Source: JANYJJ01 sp031386065 (lineage in GTDB: Bacteria; Pseudomonadota; Gammaproteobacteria; Burkholderiales; Burkholderiaceae_C). From it: a DNA stretch of 29,274 nucleotides. Positions 7,113-14,569 of this stretch are shown here, piece after piece. The notes beneath the pieces are model-generated. The model was given only the letters and a program-made list of their open reading frames with translations, was not told the origin of the DNA and searched no databases. Position 1 is the stretch's first letter, and each line of letters opens with the position of its first letter. A program made the position numbers and the translations under genes. The stretch lies in NCBI GenBank assembly GCA_031386065.1, contig JANNBZ010000021.1, positions 1 to 29,274 on the forward strand, read 5' to 3'.

Positions 7113-8177
7113 CTATGCCAGCGCGCCGGCCCGCACCGCCCAGCGCAACTTGGCCGAGGCGGAGCGCGGATTCGCGCGTTGCTCGTCGAACGACGGGCGC
7201 ATGAATTCGGCGGCCGCGCTGGCGTAGGCACCGCTGCGCTCACCGCTTTGAAACGCTTTCTTGACGCGCCGGTCTTCGCCCGAATGAAAGCTCAAAATCG
7301 CGACCCGTCCGCCGGGCTTCAGGCACTCGGGCAGTGACGCCAGAAAGGCATCGAGCACCTCGAATTCGTCGTTCACCGCAATCCGCAAGGCCTGGAACGT
7401 GCGCTGCAGCGCCTTGCGAATTTCGAGCTTGCGCTCGCCCTCGGGCAGCTTGGGCGGCAAGGCGGCGCGCAGGGTGTCGCTCACGCGTTGAGCCAGCTCG
7501 CCGGTGGTCTGCAGGTACTGGCCCTGCAAGGCCGCAGCCAAGGCCACGGCATGCGGCTCGTCGGCGTTGTCGACCAGCAGTTCGCGCAGGTGCTGGCGCG
7601 TCACCGACAACAGCAACTCCGATGCGCTGGGGCCGTGATTCGGGTCCAGCCGCAAGTCCAGCGGACCGTCGAGCTTGAAGCTGAAGCCGCGCGCCGGGTT
7701 GTCGATCTGCATCGACGACACGCCGAGGTCGGCCAGCATGAAATCGAAACCACCGCCGGCCTCGGGCAGCAGTTCGCGCACGCCGGCGAAGTTCATGCGC
7801 CGCACCTGCAGCGTCGATGCGTCGAAGCCCAGCGCGCGCAGCCGCGCTTCGGTGCGCGGCAGCTCCAGCGGGTCGACATCGACGGCGAACAGCCGCCCAC
7901 CGGGAGCGATCAGCGGCAGCAGTTCCTGCGTGTGGCCGCCGAAGCCCAGCGTGGCGTCCAGGCCCACGTCGCCCGGCTGCGGCTTCAGGATGGCGAGGAT
8001 TTCCGCCACGCAGATCGGCCGGTGCATGCCGGCCGGCGTTTGCCCGCGCTGCATCACCTTGGCCACCTCGTCGGCATGCGCGGCGGGGTTCAGTTCCTTG
8101 TACTTTTCTTCGAAGCGCTTCGGGTGCGTGCCTTGGTAACGCACGCGGCGCTGATGTGACGGGGGGGTGTTGGTCAT
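7113..8177 (-). CDS. RsmH-like 16S rRNA m4C1402 methyltransferase
   Basis: SAM-dependent methyltransferase of the MraW/RsmH family, 354 aa (typical RsmH about 310). The first 50 residues are a basic/polar extension (RRVRYQGTHPKRFEEKY); the family core starts at MHRPICVAEIL. SAM motif I is DATLGFGGHTQ (about 74-84); family blocks ADLGVSSMQIDNPARGFSF, RTFQALRIAVNDE and ILSFHSGEDRRVKKAF follow. The usual SFHSLEDR is SFHSGEDR here. RsmH normally methylates N4 of C1402 in 16S rRNA with RsmI. The gene is not flanked by mraZ, ftsL or ftsI as the housekeeping rsmH is, so it may be a second, divergent paralogue. ATG 8177 is the last residue group of an 85-bp repeat; the same frame stays open upstream through that repeat, so the true start is less certain than usual. 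Confidence 0.85.
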   Translation of the reverse strand: MTNTPPSHQRRVRYQGTHPKRFEEKYKELNPAAHADEVAKVMQRGQTPAGMHRPICVAEILAILKPQPGDVGLDATLGFGGHTQELLPLIAPGGRLFAVDVDPLELPRTEARLRALGFDASTLQVRRMNFAGVRELLPEAGGGFDFMLADLGVSSMQIDNPARGFSFKLDGPLDLRLDPNHGPSASELLLSVTRQHLRELLVDNADEPHAVALAAALQGQYLQTTGELAQRVSDTLRAALPPKLPEGERKLEIRKALQRTFQALRIAVNDEFEVLDAFLASLPECLKPGGRVAILSFHSGEDRRVKKAFQSGERSGAYASAAAEFMRPSFDEQRANPRSASAKLRWAVRAGALA

Positions 8178-8256
8178 GAGCGCCCCAAGGCCGACGACAT
8201 ACGTCGTCCGCCCCCCGAGGGGATGCCGGAAAGTGGCAGAGCCACATTTCCTTGAG
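8172..8256 (-). repeat. 85-bp hairpin element reaching the rsmH-like start codon
   Basis: Element copy B, read on the minus strand from CTCAAGGAAATG to ATGACC. It is 80/85 identical by eye to copy C (11713-11797). It folds as three hairpins: GGAAA-t-GTGGC / GCCAC-TTTCC, CCCCTCGGGG, and GACGAC-gtat-GTCGTC. A GGGG ribosome-site-like run lies 7-8 nt before the final ATG, which is the annotated rsmH-like start. The element begins 24 nt after the stop of the Bug-type gene and points the same way. Confidence 0.85.
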
Positions 8257-8278
8257 GCCAGATTGTCCTGCACGGCAT
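8174..8278 (-). CDS. 34-codon ORF bridging to the rsmH-like start
   Basis: ATG at 8278 lies 2 nt after the Bug-type stop. The frame runs through the 85-bp repeat and ends at TGA 8176-8174, overlapping the rsmH-like ATG as ATGA. Its last 26 residues (starting QGNVALPLSG) are nearly those of the 64-codon ORF at 11601-11795. There is no strong ribosome site, and differences between the two copies mostly change amino acids, so the peptide itself is probably not selected; a role as a translational-coupling leader is possible. Treated as hypothetical. Confidence 0.25.
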   Translation of the reverse strand: MPCRTIWPQGNVALPLSGIPSGGGRRMSSALGRS

Positions 8279-8280
8279 GG

Positions 8281-9267
8281 TCAATCCGGCTTGATGCGAG
8301 CCCGCGCGATCACCGGCTGCCAGCGCTTTTGTTCCTGCGCGATGAAGCTCGCGAATTCGGCCGGCGTGCTGCCGATGGCAATGGCCGCGTCGGCGATCAA
8401 GCGCTCAAGAACGGCGGGTTCCTTGACCGCGCGCGCGGCCGCGGCGGCCAGCTTGTCGGCGGCGGCCTGCGGCAGGCTGCTCGGCGCCAGCAGGCCGTAC
8501 CACTGCGTCATCTCGAAGCCGGGCAGGCCCTGCTCGGCCACGGTGGCCACGTCGGGCAACTGCGCAATGCGCTGGGCCGAGCCGGTGGCGATGCAGCGCA
8601 ACTTGCCGGCCTTGATGAACTGCAATATGGCCGGTGCGCCGACCGACGCGGCGTCGAGCCTGCCGGCCAGCAAGTCGGTCAGTTGCGGCCCGGTGCCGCG
8701 GTACGGCACGTGCAGCATGAAGGTCTCGCTGGCCATCTTCAGGTATTCCATTGCCAGGTGGCCGGCGCTGCCGTTGCCGGCCGAGCCGTAGTTCAACTTG
8801 CCCGGCTGGCGCTTCGCCAGCGCAATGAACTCGCGCAGGTTCTTCACCGGCAGGTCGGGGTGCACCACGTACAGGCTGGGCAGCTTGGCCAGCAGCGAGA
8901 TCGGTCGGAAATCGCGCGCCGCGTCGTAGGGCAGTTTGTCGAAGATGTACGGGTTCACCGCCAGCGTGCCGATGTGGCCGAGGATGACGGTGTGCTGGTC
9001 GTCGGCGCGCGCCACTTCGGCCATCGCCACGTTGCCGGCGCCGCCGGGCTTGTTGTCGACGAAGACGCTCTGACCCAGCAGCCGAGCCATCTCGACCGCC
9101 GTCGAACGGGCCACGATTTCCGAGCTGCCGCCGGGCGCAAACGGCACCACAAAACGAATCGGCTTGCTGGGCCAGGCCTGGGCCGACAAGTGCGCCGAAA
9201 GCAGGCCCGCACCGAGGCCGGCGGTCAGGCGCAGCACCTCGCGGCGGCTGTGAAGCGAGAGACTCAT
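8281..9267 (-). CDS. Bug/TctC-type tripartite tricarboxylate binding protein
   Basis: Periplasmic solute receptor of 328 aa in the very large Bug family of Burkholderiales. The N-terminus HSRREVLRLTAGLGAGLLSA resembles a twin-arginine signal peptide ending near SAQA. The mature protein opens with WPSKPIRFVVPFAPGG, and the family blocks VDNKPGGAGN, LNYGSAGNGSAGH, VPYRGTGPQ and GLPGFEMTQWYGLLAP are all present. ATG 9267 has an AAGGAA ribosome site at good distance. No TctA/TctB membrane genes are near, so it is an orphan receptor that either shares a distant transporter or acts in sensing. It is divergent from the sensor kinase at 9.5 kb. The ligand (a carboxylate is usual) cannot be deduced. 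Confidence 0.93.
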   Translation of the reverse strand: MSLSLHSRREVLRLTAGLGAGLLSAHLSAQAWPSKPIRFVVPFAPGGSSEIVARSTAVEMARLLGQSVFVDNKPGGAGNVAMAEVARADDQHTVILGHIGTLAVNPYIFDKLPYDAARDFRPISLLAKLPSLYVVHPDLPVKNLREFIALAKRQPGKLNYGSAGNGSAGHLAMEYLKMASETFMLHVPYRGTGPQLTDLLAGRLDAASVGAPAILQFIKAGKLRCIATGSAQRIAQLPDVATVAEQGLPGFEMTQWYGLLAPSSLPQAAADKLAAAAARAVKEPAVLERLIADAAIAIGSTPAEFASFIAQEQKRWQPVIARARIKPD

Positions 9268-9525
9268 GGGCGCATTCCTTCAGGGCGGCGAGGCTGACCA
9301 GGCTGTGGCCGCCGATTCTGCATGAGCCTGCTGCGCAAAACGTCGCGGCGCGGAACAACGCCTGTTTCGATCCGTGCACACCTGCGCGGCAGTGTGTGAA
9401 CAAATCGCCCGGAGGGTCTTCATGGGGGGGTGCGCTGGCGTTGGAAGCGGACACAATCGGCGGCAATTCGGCCCCAGGCCCTGCGCACGTCAGGCGGCGC
9501 GGCTTCACCGGCAAAGCAACCCAGG
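9268..9525. promoter_or_regulatory. 258-bp divergent intergenic region
   Basis: Lies between the Bug-type gene (-) and the PAS kinase (+) and should hold both promoters. An ACACAAT stretch at 9451-9457 is a possible -10 for the kinase, but no matching -35 is clear. If transcription starts there, the kinase ATG at 9526 fits better than the GTG at 9430. No other feature stands out. Confidence 0.3.
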
Positions 9526-11604
9526 ATGCACCTTCCCCACCGGCTTCAACCCTTCGTGATGGCGCTCATCGCCTGCCTGGCGCTGGCCTCGTTCGCCGCC
9601 TACGACCTGTTCCGCGAACGCGGGCTGGCGACTCAGGAAGCGCGCGACAACACCGCCAACCTGGCGCGCTTGCTGGAAGAGCAGACCAGACAGACGCTGC
9701 GGCGCGTCGAGCTGATGCTCAACGACGCCAATCGCCGGATCAAGCAGATCCCCAGCGAAGCCCGCGCCGACAACACGAGCCTGCGCCAGCAATTGCAAAG
9801 CCTGCTGCCGTCCGACGGCCTGCTGCGTGGCTTCGAGCTGATCGACCCGAGCGGCGTCGTGCTGGTCTCGACGTTGCCTGACGTTGCCGGAAAAGGCAAT
9901 GCACTGGCCACCCGCGACTGGTCGGCCGCCGGCCAGGCGGCGCAGCCCCGTATCGGCGTTGGCGCGCTCGAAATGGAGCGCGACGGACGCTGGTCGCTGC
10001 CGGTGGTGCAACTGGTGGCCGCCACCGACGGGCGCATCGACGGGGTGTTGACGGCCATCGTCGATCCGGCCTACTTCCAACCGGCGTTCGACGCCATCAA
10101 CACCGGCAGCAACGGCTTCGTCACGCTGTTCCATGCCAAGGGCTGGATCCTGGCCACCGCACCCGCCAACCCGGCGCTGTTCGCCCGCAACTGGAGCGAC
10201 ACCCCGATGTTTCGCGAGCACCTGCCGCGCTCGCCCACCGGCACCGTGCAGCAGGTGGTGGTGCGCGACGGCACCGAGCGCGTCTACAGCTACCGCGCGC
10301 TGAAGGACTACCCGGTGGTGGTGTCCATCGGCGTCTCGCTGACCGACGCGCTGGCCGAGTGGCGTGCGCGTGTGCGCTGGGACGCCACGCTGCTGGCGCT
10401 GATGACGGTGTTGCTGATGGGCGCCGCAGTCGTGATGACGCGCCAGCTGACCCGGCGCGAAGCGGCCGAGCGATCACTGGCCGAAAGCTCGGCGCAGACA
10501 CGGGCCATCGTCGAAGGCGTGGCCGACGGCATCGTCACGATCGACAGTGCCGGACGCATCGAAACGGTGAATCGCGCCGGCGAGGCGATGTTCGGCCACG
10601 CCGCCGAAGCGCTGTTGAAACGCGATGTGCGGGTGCTGTTGGCGCGACCGACGCAGCCTGACGCGCCTGCCGGCATGTGGCTCAGCACCGTCTTGCAGCA
10701 GGCCGCCGGCAAGCGCACCGAGGCCACCGGTCGACGCGTCGACGGCAGCGAGTTCCCGATGGAGGTCTCGATCACGCAGACCGACCGCAGCGGGCAGCCG
10801 CTGTACGTGGCCCTGGTGCGCGACACCACCCAGCGAAAGCGTTTTGAAGCCGAGTTGAGGACGCAACGGGCTGAGCTGGAAGTGATGAACCGCGAACTCG
10901 AAGACTTTGCCTACCTCAGTTCGCACGACCTGCAAGAGCCGCTGCGCAAGATCCGCAGCTTCGCGCAACTGCTGCGCCAGCGCATCGGCGCCACGCTGGA
11001 AGCACGCAGCGTCAGCTACCTCGACTACATCGAGGAAGCCGGTGGCCGCCTGCACGCGCTGATCCGCGACTTGCTCGAGTATTCGCGCACCTCGCGCGGC
11101 CCGCTCACGCTGGAGGCGGTCGACCTGAAGCAACTGGCCACGGCGGTGGTCAACGACTTGTCCACCGCCATCGCCGAGGCGCAGGCCACGGTGCAGCTTG
11201 GCAAGCTGCCGGTGGTGCAGGCCGACGCGACCCAGATGCGCCTGCTGCTGCAAAACCTGCTGTCGAACGCACTGAAGTTTCGCGGCCCGCAGGCGCCGCT
11301 GATCGTCGTCTGGGCCGAGGTCGATGCATCGACCTGCCGCTTGAGCGTGCGCGACAACGGCATCGGCATCGACCGGAAATACCACGCCACGATTTTTCAG
11401 TCGCTGAAGCGGCTGCACACCCGCGAGCAGTACCTCGGCACCGGCCTCGGCCTGGCCATCTGCAACCGAGTCGCCGAGCGGCACGGCGGCGAGATCCATG
11501 TTGCCTCTGCCCTGGGCGAAGGCAGCGTGTTCACGCTGTCGATTCCGCTGCAGCCAAATTCAACCCGTTCGCACGCCGAAAGCCTCGGTAAGGAGACCGC
11601 ATGA
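9526..11604 (+). CDS. PAS-domain sensor histidine kinase with periplasmic sensor
   Basis: Membrane sensor kinase of 692 aa. TM1 about 10-28; a periplasmic, dCache/PDC-like region about 30-285; TM2 about 286-306; PAS about 325-435; a coiled linker; HisKA with H467 in LSSHDLQEPLRKI; HATPase about 565-680 with N-box LLSNALKF, DNGIGID and GTGLGLAI. The SSHDLQEPLR motif is typical of kinases that pair with Rcp1-like single-domain regulators, and such a regulator (EDDPGD) is the next clear gene. ATG 9526 puts TM1 at the N-terminus; a GTG at 9430 would add 32 basic residues. The 3' end carries TAAGGAG five nt before an ATG that overlaps the stop (ATGA), the mark of a coupled downstream gene. The signal sensed is unknown. 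Confidence 0.9.
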   Translation: MHLPHRLQPFVMALIACLALASFAAYDLFRERGLATQEARDNTANLARLLEEQTRQTLRRVELMLNDANRRIKQIPSEARADNTSLRQQLQSLLPSDGLLRGFELIDPSGVVLVSTLPDVAGKGNALATRDWSAAGQAAQPRIGVGALEMERDGRWSLPVVQLVAATDGRIDGVLTAIVDPAYFQPAFDAINTGSNGFVTLFHAKGWILATAPANPALFARNWSDTPMFREHLPRSPTGTVQQVVVRDGTERVYSYRALKDYPVVVSIGVSLTDALAEWRARVRWDATLLALMTVLLMGAAVVMTRQLTRREAAERSLAESSAQTRAIVEGVADGIVTIDSAGRIETVNRAGEAMFGHAAEALLKRDVRVLLARPTQPDAPAGMWLSTVLQQAAGKRTEATGRRVDGSEFPMEVSITQTDRSGQPLYVALVRDTTQRKRFEAELRTQRAELEVMNRELEDFAYLSSHDLQEPLRKIRSFAQLLRQRIGATLEARSVSYLDYIEEAGGRLHALIRDLLEYSRTSRGPLTLEAVDLKQLATAVVNDLSTAIAEAQATVQLGKLPVVQADATQMRLLLQNLLSNALKFRGPQAPLIVVWAEVDASTCRLSVRDNGIGIDRKYHATIFQSLKRLHTREQYLGTGLGLAICNRVAERHGGEIHVASALGEGSVFTLSIPLQPNSTRSHAESLGKETA
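11589..11604 (+). promoter_or_regulatory. strong ribosome site with ATGA stop/start overlap
   Basis: TAAGGAG (11589-11595), five spacer bases, then ATG at 11601 overlapping the kinase stop TGA (11602-11604). This is a near-ideal coupled initiation site, but the next recognisable gene (the Rcp1-like regulator) starts 191 bp further on. The site therefore initiates a 64-codon ORF or is a relic. Confidence 0.8.
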
Positions 11605-11795
11605 GACATCCAGTGTCAACCTGTTCAAGACGGGCCGCCGCGCCGGGCCGCCCCAAGCAAGGCACGACCCGCCCGGCGGGTCGATTGCCGTACTCGGCAA
11701 TCGGGGTGCGGTCTCAAGGAAATGTGGCTCTGCCACTTTCCGGCACCCCCTCGGGGGGCGGACGACGTATTTCGTCGGCTTGGGGGCTCTCATGA
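11601..11795 (+). CDS. 64-codon ORF bridging kinase and response regulator
   Basis: Begins with the excellent ribosome site at 11589-11595, overlaps the kinase stop as ATGA, and its own TGA (11793-11795) overlaps the regulator ATG (11792) as ATGA. The product is Arg/Ser/Gly-rich, has no domain I recognise, and its C-terminal 26 residues derive from the 85-bp repeat. It looks like translated insertion DNA that preserves coupling from kinase to regulator rather than a functional protein, but translation itself is likely given the ribosome site. Confidence 0.45.
   Translation: MRHPVSTCSRRAAAPGRPKQGTTRPAGRLPYSAIGVRSQGNVALPLSGTPSGGGRRISSAWGLS
11666..11702 (+). repeat. two adjoining perfect hairpins
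   Basis: GACCCGC (11666-11672) / GCGGGTC (11676-11682) with a 3-base loop is followed without a gap by GATTGCCG (11683-11690) / CGGCAATC (11695-11702) with loop TACT. They lie just before the 85-bp element, inside the kinase/regulator gap, and add to a run of at least five consecutive stem-loops. There is no T-tract, so they are not classic terminators. Confidence 0.7.
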
Positions 11796-11797
11796 CC
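11713..11797 (+). repeat. 85-bp hairpin element reaching the regulator start codon
   Basis: Element copy C, from CTCAAGGAAATG to ATGACC, the same length as copy B with five mismatches by eye. The first hairpin is identical; the third (GACGA / TCGTC) is one pair shorter than in copy B. A GGGGG run 7-11 nt before the ATG could serve as ribosome site for the regulator. The final ATG is the regulator start. Confidence 0.85.
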
Positions 11798-12226
11798 ATT
11801 CGCATCCTGCTGGTCGAAGACGACCCGGGCGACGTGGCGTTGATCGAGGAAAGCTTCGCGTCCATCGGTGCGCGCGTCACCCTGCAAGTGGTCAGCGCCG
11901 GTGACGACGCGCTGGCGCTGTTGCGCGGCGAGGCGCCGTATGCCGACGCGCCGCGGCCCGACATGATGATGCTCGACCTGAACCTGCCGCGCATAGGCGG
12001 CCTTGAGGTGCTGGAAGAGATTCGGGCCGATCCGTCGCTGCGCAGCATGCCGGTGCTGGTGTTCACCTCGTCGGCCGCCAGCCGCGACATCTCGCTGAGC
12101 TACTTCCACGGTGCGAACTGCTTCATCACCAAGCCGGACGACTTCGCTCGCTACCGCGATGTGGTGGGCGTGATCGAGCGCTTCTGGTTCGAAACCGCCC
12201 GCCTGCCCACACCGGCCGCGCGCTGA
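11792..12226 (+). CDS. Rcp1-like single-domain response regulator
   Basis: Stand-alone receiver of 144 aa. Acidic residues are in LLVEDDPGDVALIEE (E9/D10/D11), the phosphoacceptor is D62 in MMMLDLNLPR, T/S is in VFTSSA and the conserved lysine K114 is in CFITKP. There is no output domain. EDDPGD and the long loop before the phosphoacceptor are typical of regulators paired with phytochrome-type SSHDLQEPLR kinases such as the upstream gene. It is probably the direct phosphorylation target of that kinase, acting through protein contact or as a relay to the hybrid kinase downstream, whose start is 6 nt after its stop. ATG 11792 is the last codon pair of the repeat element; the frame is open further upstream through the repeat, but family alignment starts here. 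Confidence 0.92.
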   Translation: MTIRILLVEDDPGDVALIEESFASIGARVTLQVVSAGDDALALLRGEAPYADAPRPDMMMLDLNLPRIGGLEVLEEIRADPSLRSMPVLVFTSSAASRDISLSYFHGANCFITKPDDFARYRDVVGVIERFWFETARLPTPAAR

Positions 12227-12232
12227 CCCGCC

Positions 12233-14569
12233 GTGACCGAACGCGCCGCGCTCACGTTCTTGCTGATCGACGCGGCCGCCGTCACCCGCGCCGAGCAAGA
12301 CGCACCGCTGCATGCGGCCGGTTTGCTGGCACGCGCCGACGACCTCAGCGTGGCGGCGTCGGTACCCGCCGCGCTGGCCCTGCTGCAGGCCTCGCGGCAC
12401 ACGGTGGTGCTGCTGAACGCCGCCAGCTTCGGCAACGGTTGGGTCGACCTGGCGTCCGCGCTGCGCGCCTGCAGCCCGTGCAGCGCCATCGTGATCACCT
12501 CCGACCTGCCGGCCGACGACGCAGCGCTCGCGCTGTCCACAGGCACGGTGCAGGATGTGCTGGACCTGCGCCGCCTGGGCGCAACCGAGTTGCAGCGCGC
12601 CATCCACTTCGCCGTCGCGCGCCAGCGGGCACTCGACCCGGCACCGCTGGCTGAGGCCGCACGACTGGCCAAACAACGCCTGCGCGGCGTGATCGACGCG
12701 GTGGCCGACGCGCTGCTGATCATCGACCCCTGCACCGGCCGCTGCAGCGATGTGAACCGAGCCTTCGAACGCATCTTCCAGCTGCCGGCGCAGACGCTGC
12801 TGACGCAGGGCCTGCACTGCCTGGAGTCGGGCCGGCGCATGCATTCCACCGCGCAGTTGCTGCAGTTCATTCAAAGCCAGGTCGGCCACGCGGCCCCGCT
12901 GCCGGCGCAGTGGGTTTTTCGCTGCGGCGAGGCCGGCGAGGTCTGGTGCGACGTGCGGGCCAGCGCCATCGAAGGGGGCCGCGCCGACGAGGTGTTGCTG
13001 AGCGTGCACGACACCTCGGCCCGCGTGGCAGCAGAGCAGTCCAACAAGCAGGCGTTCGCGCACAGTGCACGCGCCGCGCGCATCCGCCGCCAATTCCTGG
13101 CCAACATGAGCCACGAGATGCGCACGCCGCTGAATGCGATCTTGAGCTTCGCCAAGCTCGGCATCGAACACCAACCGCCGCCGCCGTTCGACCGCTACCT
13201 GGGGCAGGTGCGGGGCTCGGCCAAGCTGATGCTGGCGCTGGTCAACGACATCCTCGACCTGTCGAAAATCGAGTCCGGGAAACTCGAATTGACACGCACC
13301 GCGTTCGACGTGATCCAGGTCGTGGGCGACCTCGCCGACACCGTTCGACCCGCCGAGCCGGGTGCGGTGTCGCTGAGCGTGAACATCGAACCCGGGCTGG
13401 CGCGATATTGGGTCGGCGATGTGCTGCGCCTGCAGCAGGTGCTGCTGAACCTGCTGGGGAATGCGTTGAAATTCACCCAGCGCGGACATGTCGATCTGGG
13501 CCTGCAACGCTGGCGTGACGAGCAGGCTGCGGTGTGCGGAATCGAGTTCAGCGTGTCCGACACCGGCACCGGCATGTCGGCGGACGAACTCGAGCGCGTG
13601 TTCAAGCCGTTCGAGCAGGGCGACGCCAGCCTGGCGCGCCGTTTCGGCGGCACCGGGCTGGGCTTGTCGATCTCGCGCAGCCTGGTTGAGCTGATGCAGG
13701 GTCGCATCACCGTGCACAGCTCGCCTGGCGTCGGCTCGCGCTTCGAGGTTCGGCTGCCGCTGCCCGAATTGACGCTGCCCGACAGCCCCGCACAGACGAT
13801 GACGTTGCGCTTCGTCGGGCTGGACGACGCCGCGCGCATCGCCTGCCTGCTGGCGCTGGGCCAGCACGGTTGGGTGGCCGAGGTGCTGAGCCCGTGGGTC
13901 GCTGCCGAGGCCGACGTGGTGTTGATCGGCGTGGCCGGTGTGCGCCTGCAGCCCGGCGGCCTGGCCGATGCATTGGCCCGCACCAGCCCGCGCTCGCTGG
14001 TGGGCTTGCGGGGCAGCGCTGACGCCGACGGCGCGGTCGAACATCACTCGGCGTCGCAGATCGTCCACGTGCCGACCGGCGACACAGACGGCTTCGCCGC
14101 GCTGACCGACGCACTGCGGCTGCGCCGCTTGCAACAAGCCGAGAGCGGCCTGCCCGCCATCGCCGGCCTGCGTGTGCTGGTGGTCGAAGACAACGAGGTC
14201 AACCAACTGATCGTGCGGGAAATGCTGACGGGCCGCGGCTGCCAGGTCACCACGGTCGACGACGGCGCGCAGGCGATCGCCCTGCTGCTGGACGGACGCA
14301 CGCTGATTGACCTGGTGCTGATGGACATCCAGATGCCCGACATGGACGGCTGCGAGGCCACGCGCCGCCTGCGCCAGGCGGGCATCGCGCTGCCCATCAT
14401 CGCGCTGTCGGCGCATGTGTTCGACGAGGACCGCGAGGCCGCGCTGGCGGCCGGCATGGACGCCTATGTCACCAAGCCGCTGGACCTGGCCGACCTGCTG
14501 GCGGCCATGGTGTCGATTCGCGCACGGATGGCGGCCGGCGCGCCGCAATCGGATCGAAGCGGCGCCTGA
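12233..14569 (+). CDS. hybrid histidine kinase with degenerate N-terminal receiver
   Basis: Cytoplasmic-looking 778-aa hybrid kinase with no TM segment. Residues about 5-125 have the length and pattern of a receiver, but the phosphoacceptor position reads VVLLNAAS (N62), only one acidic residue (D13) remains at the N-terminus and the conserved lysine is missing. PAS-like region about 150-265. HisKA with H294 in FLANMSHEMRTPLNAIL; HATPase with NLLGNALKF, DTGTGMS and GGTGLGLSIS. Residues about 525-640 look like another degraded receiver. A complete C-terminal receiver (about 645-765) has VEDNEVNQ, D698 in VLMDIQMPDMDG and K in YVTKPLD. There is no HPt domain. GTG 12233 follows the regulator stop by 6 nt, so it belongs to the same operon. 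Confidence 0.9.
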   Translation: MTERAALTFLLIDAAAVTRAEQDAPLHAAGLLARADDLSVAASVPAALALLQASRHTVVLLNAASFGNGWVDLASALRACSPCSAIVITSDLPADDAALALSTGTVQDVLDLRRLGATELQRAIHFAVARQRALDPAPLAEAARLAKQRLRGVIDAVADALLIIDPCTGRCSDVNRAFERIFQLPAQTLLTQGLHCLESGRRMHSTAQLLQFIQSQVGHAAPLPAQWVFRCGEAGEVWCDVRASAIEGGRADEVLLSVHDTSARVAAEQSNKQAFAHSARAARIRRQFLANMSHEMRTPLNAILSFAKLGIEHQPPPPFDRYLGQVRGSAKLMLALVNDILDLSKIESGKLELTRTAFDVIQVVGDLADTVRPAEPGAVSLSVNIEPGLARYWVGDVLRLQQVLLNLLGNALKFTQRGHVDLGLQRWRDEQAAVCGIEFSVSDTGTGMSADELERVFKPFEQGDASLARRFGGTGLGLSISRSLVELMQGRITVHSSPGVGSRFEVRLPLPELTLPDSPAQTMTLRFVGLDDAARIACLLALGQHGWVAEVLSPWVAAEADVVLIGVAGVRLQPGGLADALARTSPRSLVGLRGSADADGAVEHHSASQIVHVPTGDTDGFAALTDALRLRRLQQAESGLPAIAGLRVLVVEDNEVNQLIVREMLTGRGCQVTTVDDGAQAIALLLDGRTLIDLVLMDIQMPDMDGCEATRRLRQAGIALPIIALSAHVFDEDREAALAAGMDAYVTKPLDLADLLAAMVSIRARMAAGAPQSDRSGA

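Noticed and set aside
9430..9525. Upstream GTG start extending the PAS kinase by 32 residues
   Set aside because: The extension is basic and polar ahead of TM1, without family character, and a possible -10 lies inside it; ATG 9526 is preferred though not proven.
11601..11797. Reading the repeat as a transposon with ATGA target duplication
   Set aside because: ATGA flanks the inserted segment at this locus, but there is no ATGA at the other end of the copy at 8172-8256, so a 4-bp target duplication is not supported.
11714..14548. 944-codon minus-strand open frame across the regulator and hybrid kinase
   Set aside because: Antisense shadow of strongly supported plus-strand genes; low-complexity Gln/His/Arg/Ala composition and no recognisable motif.
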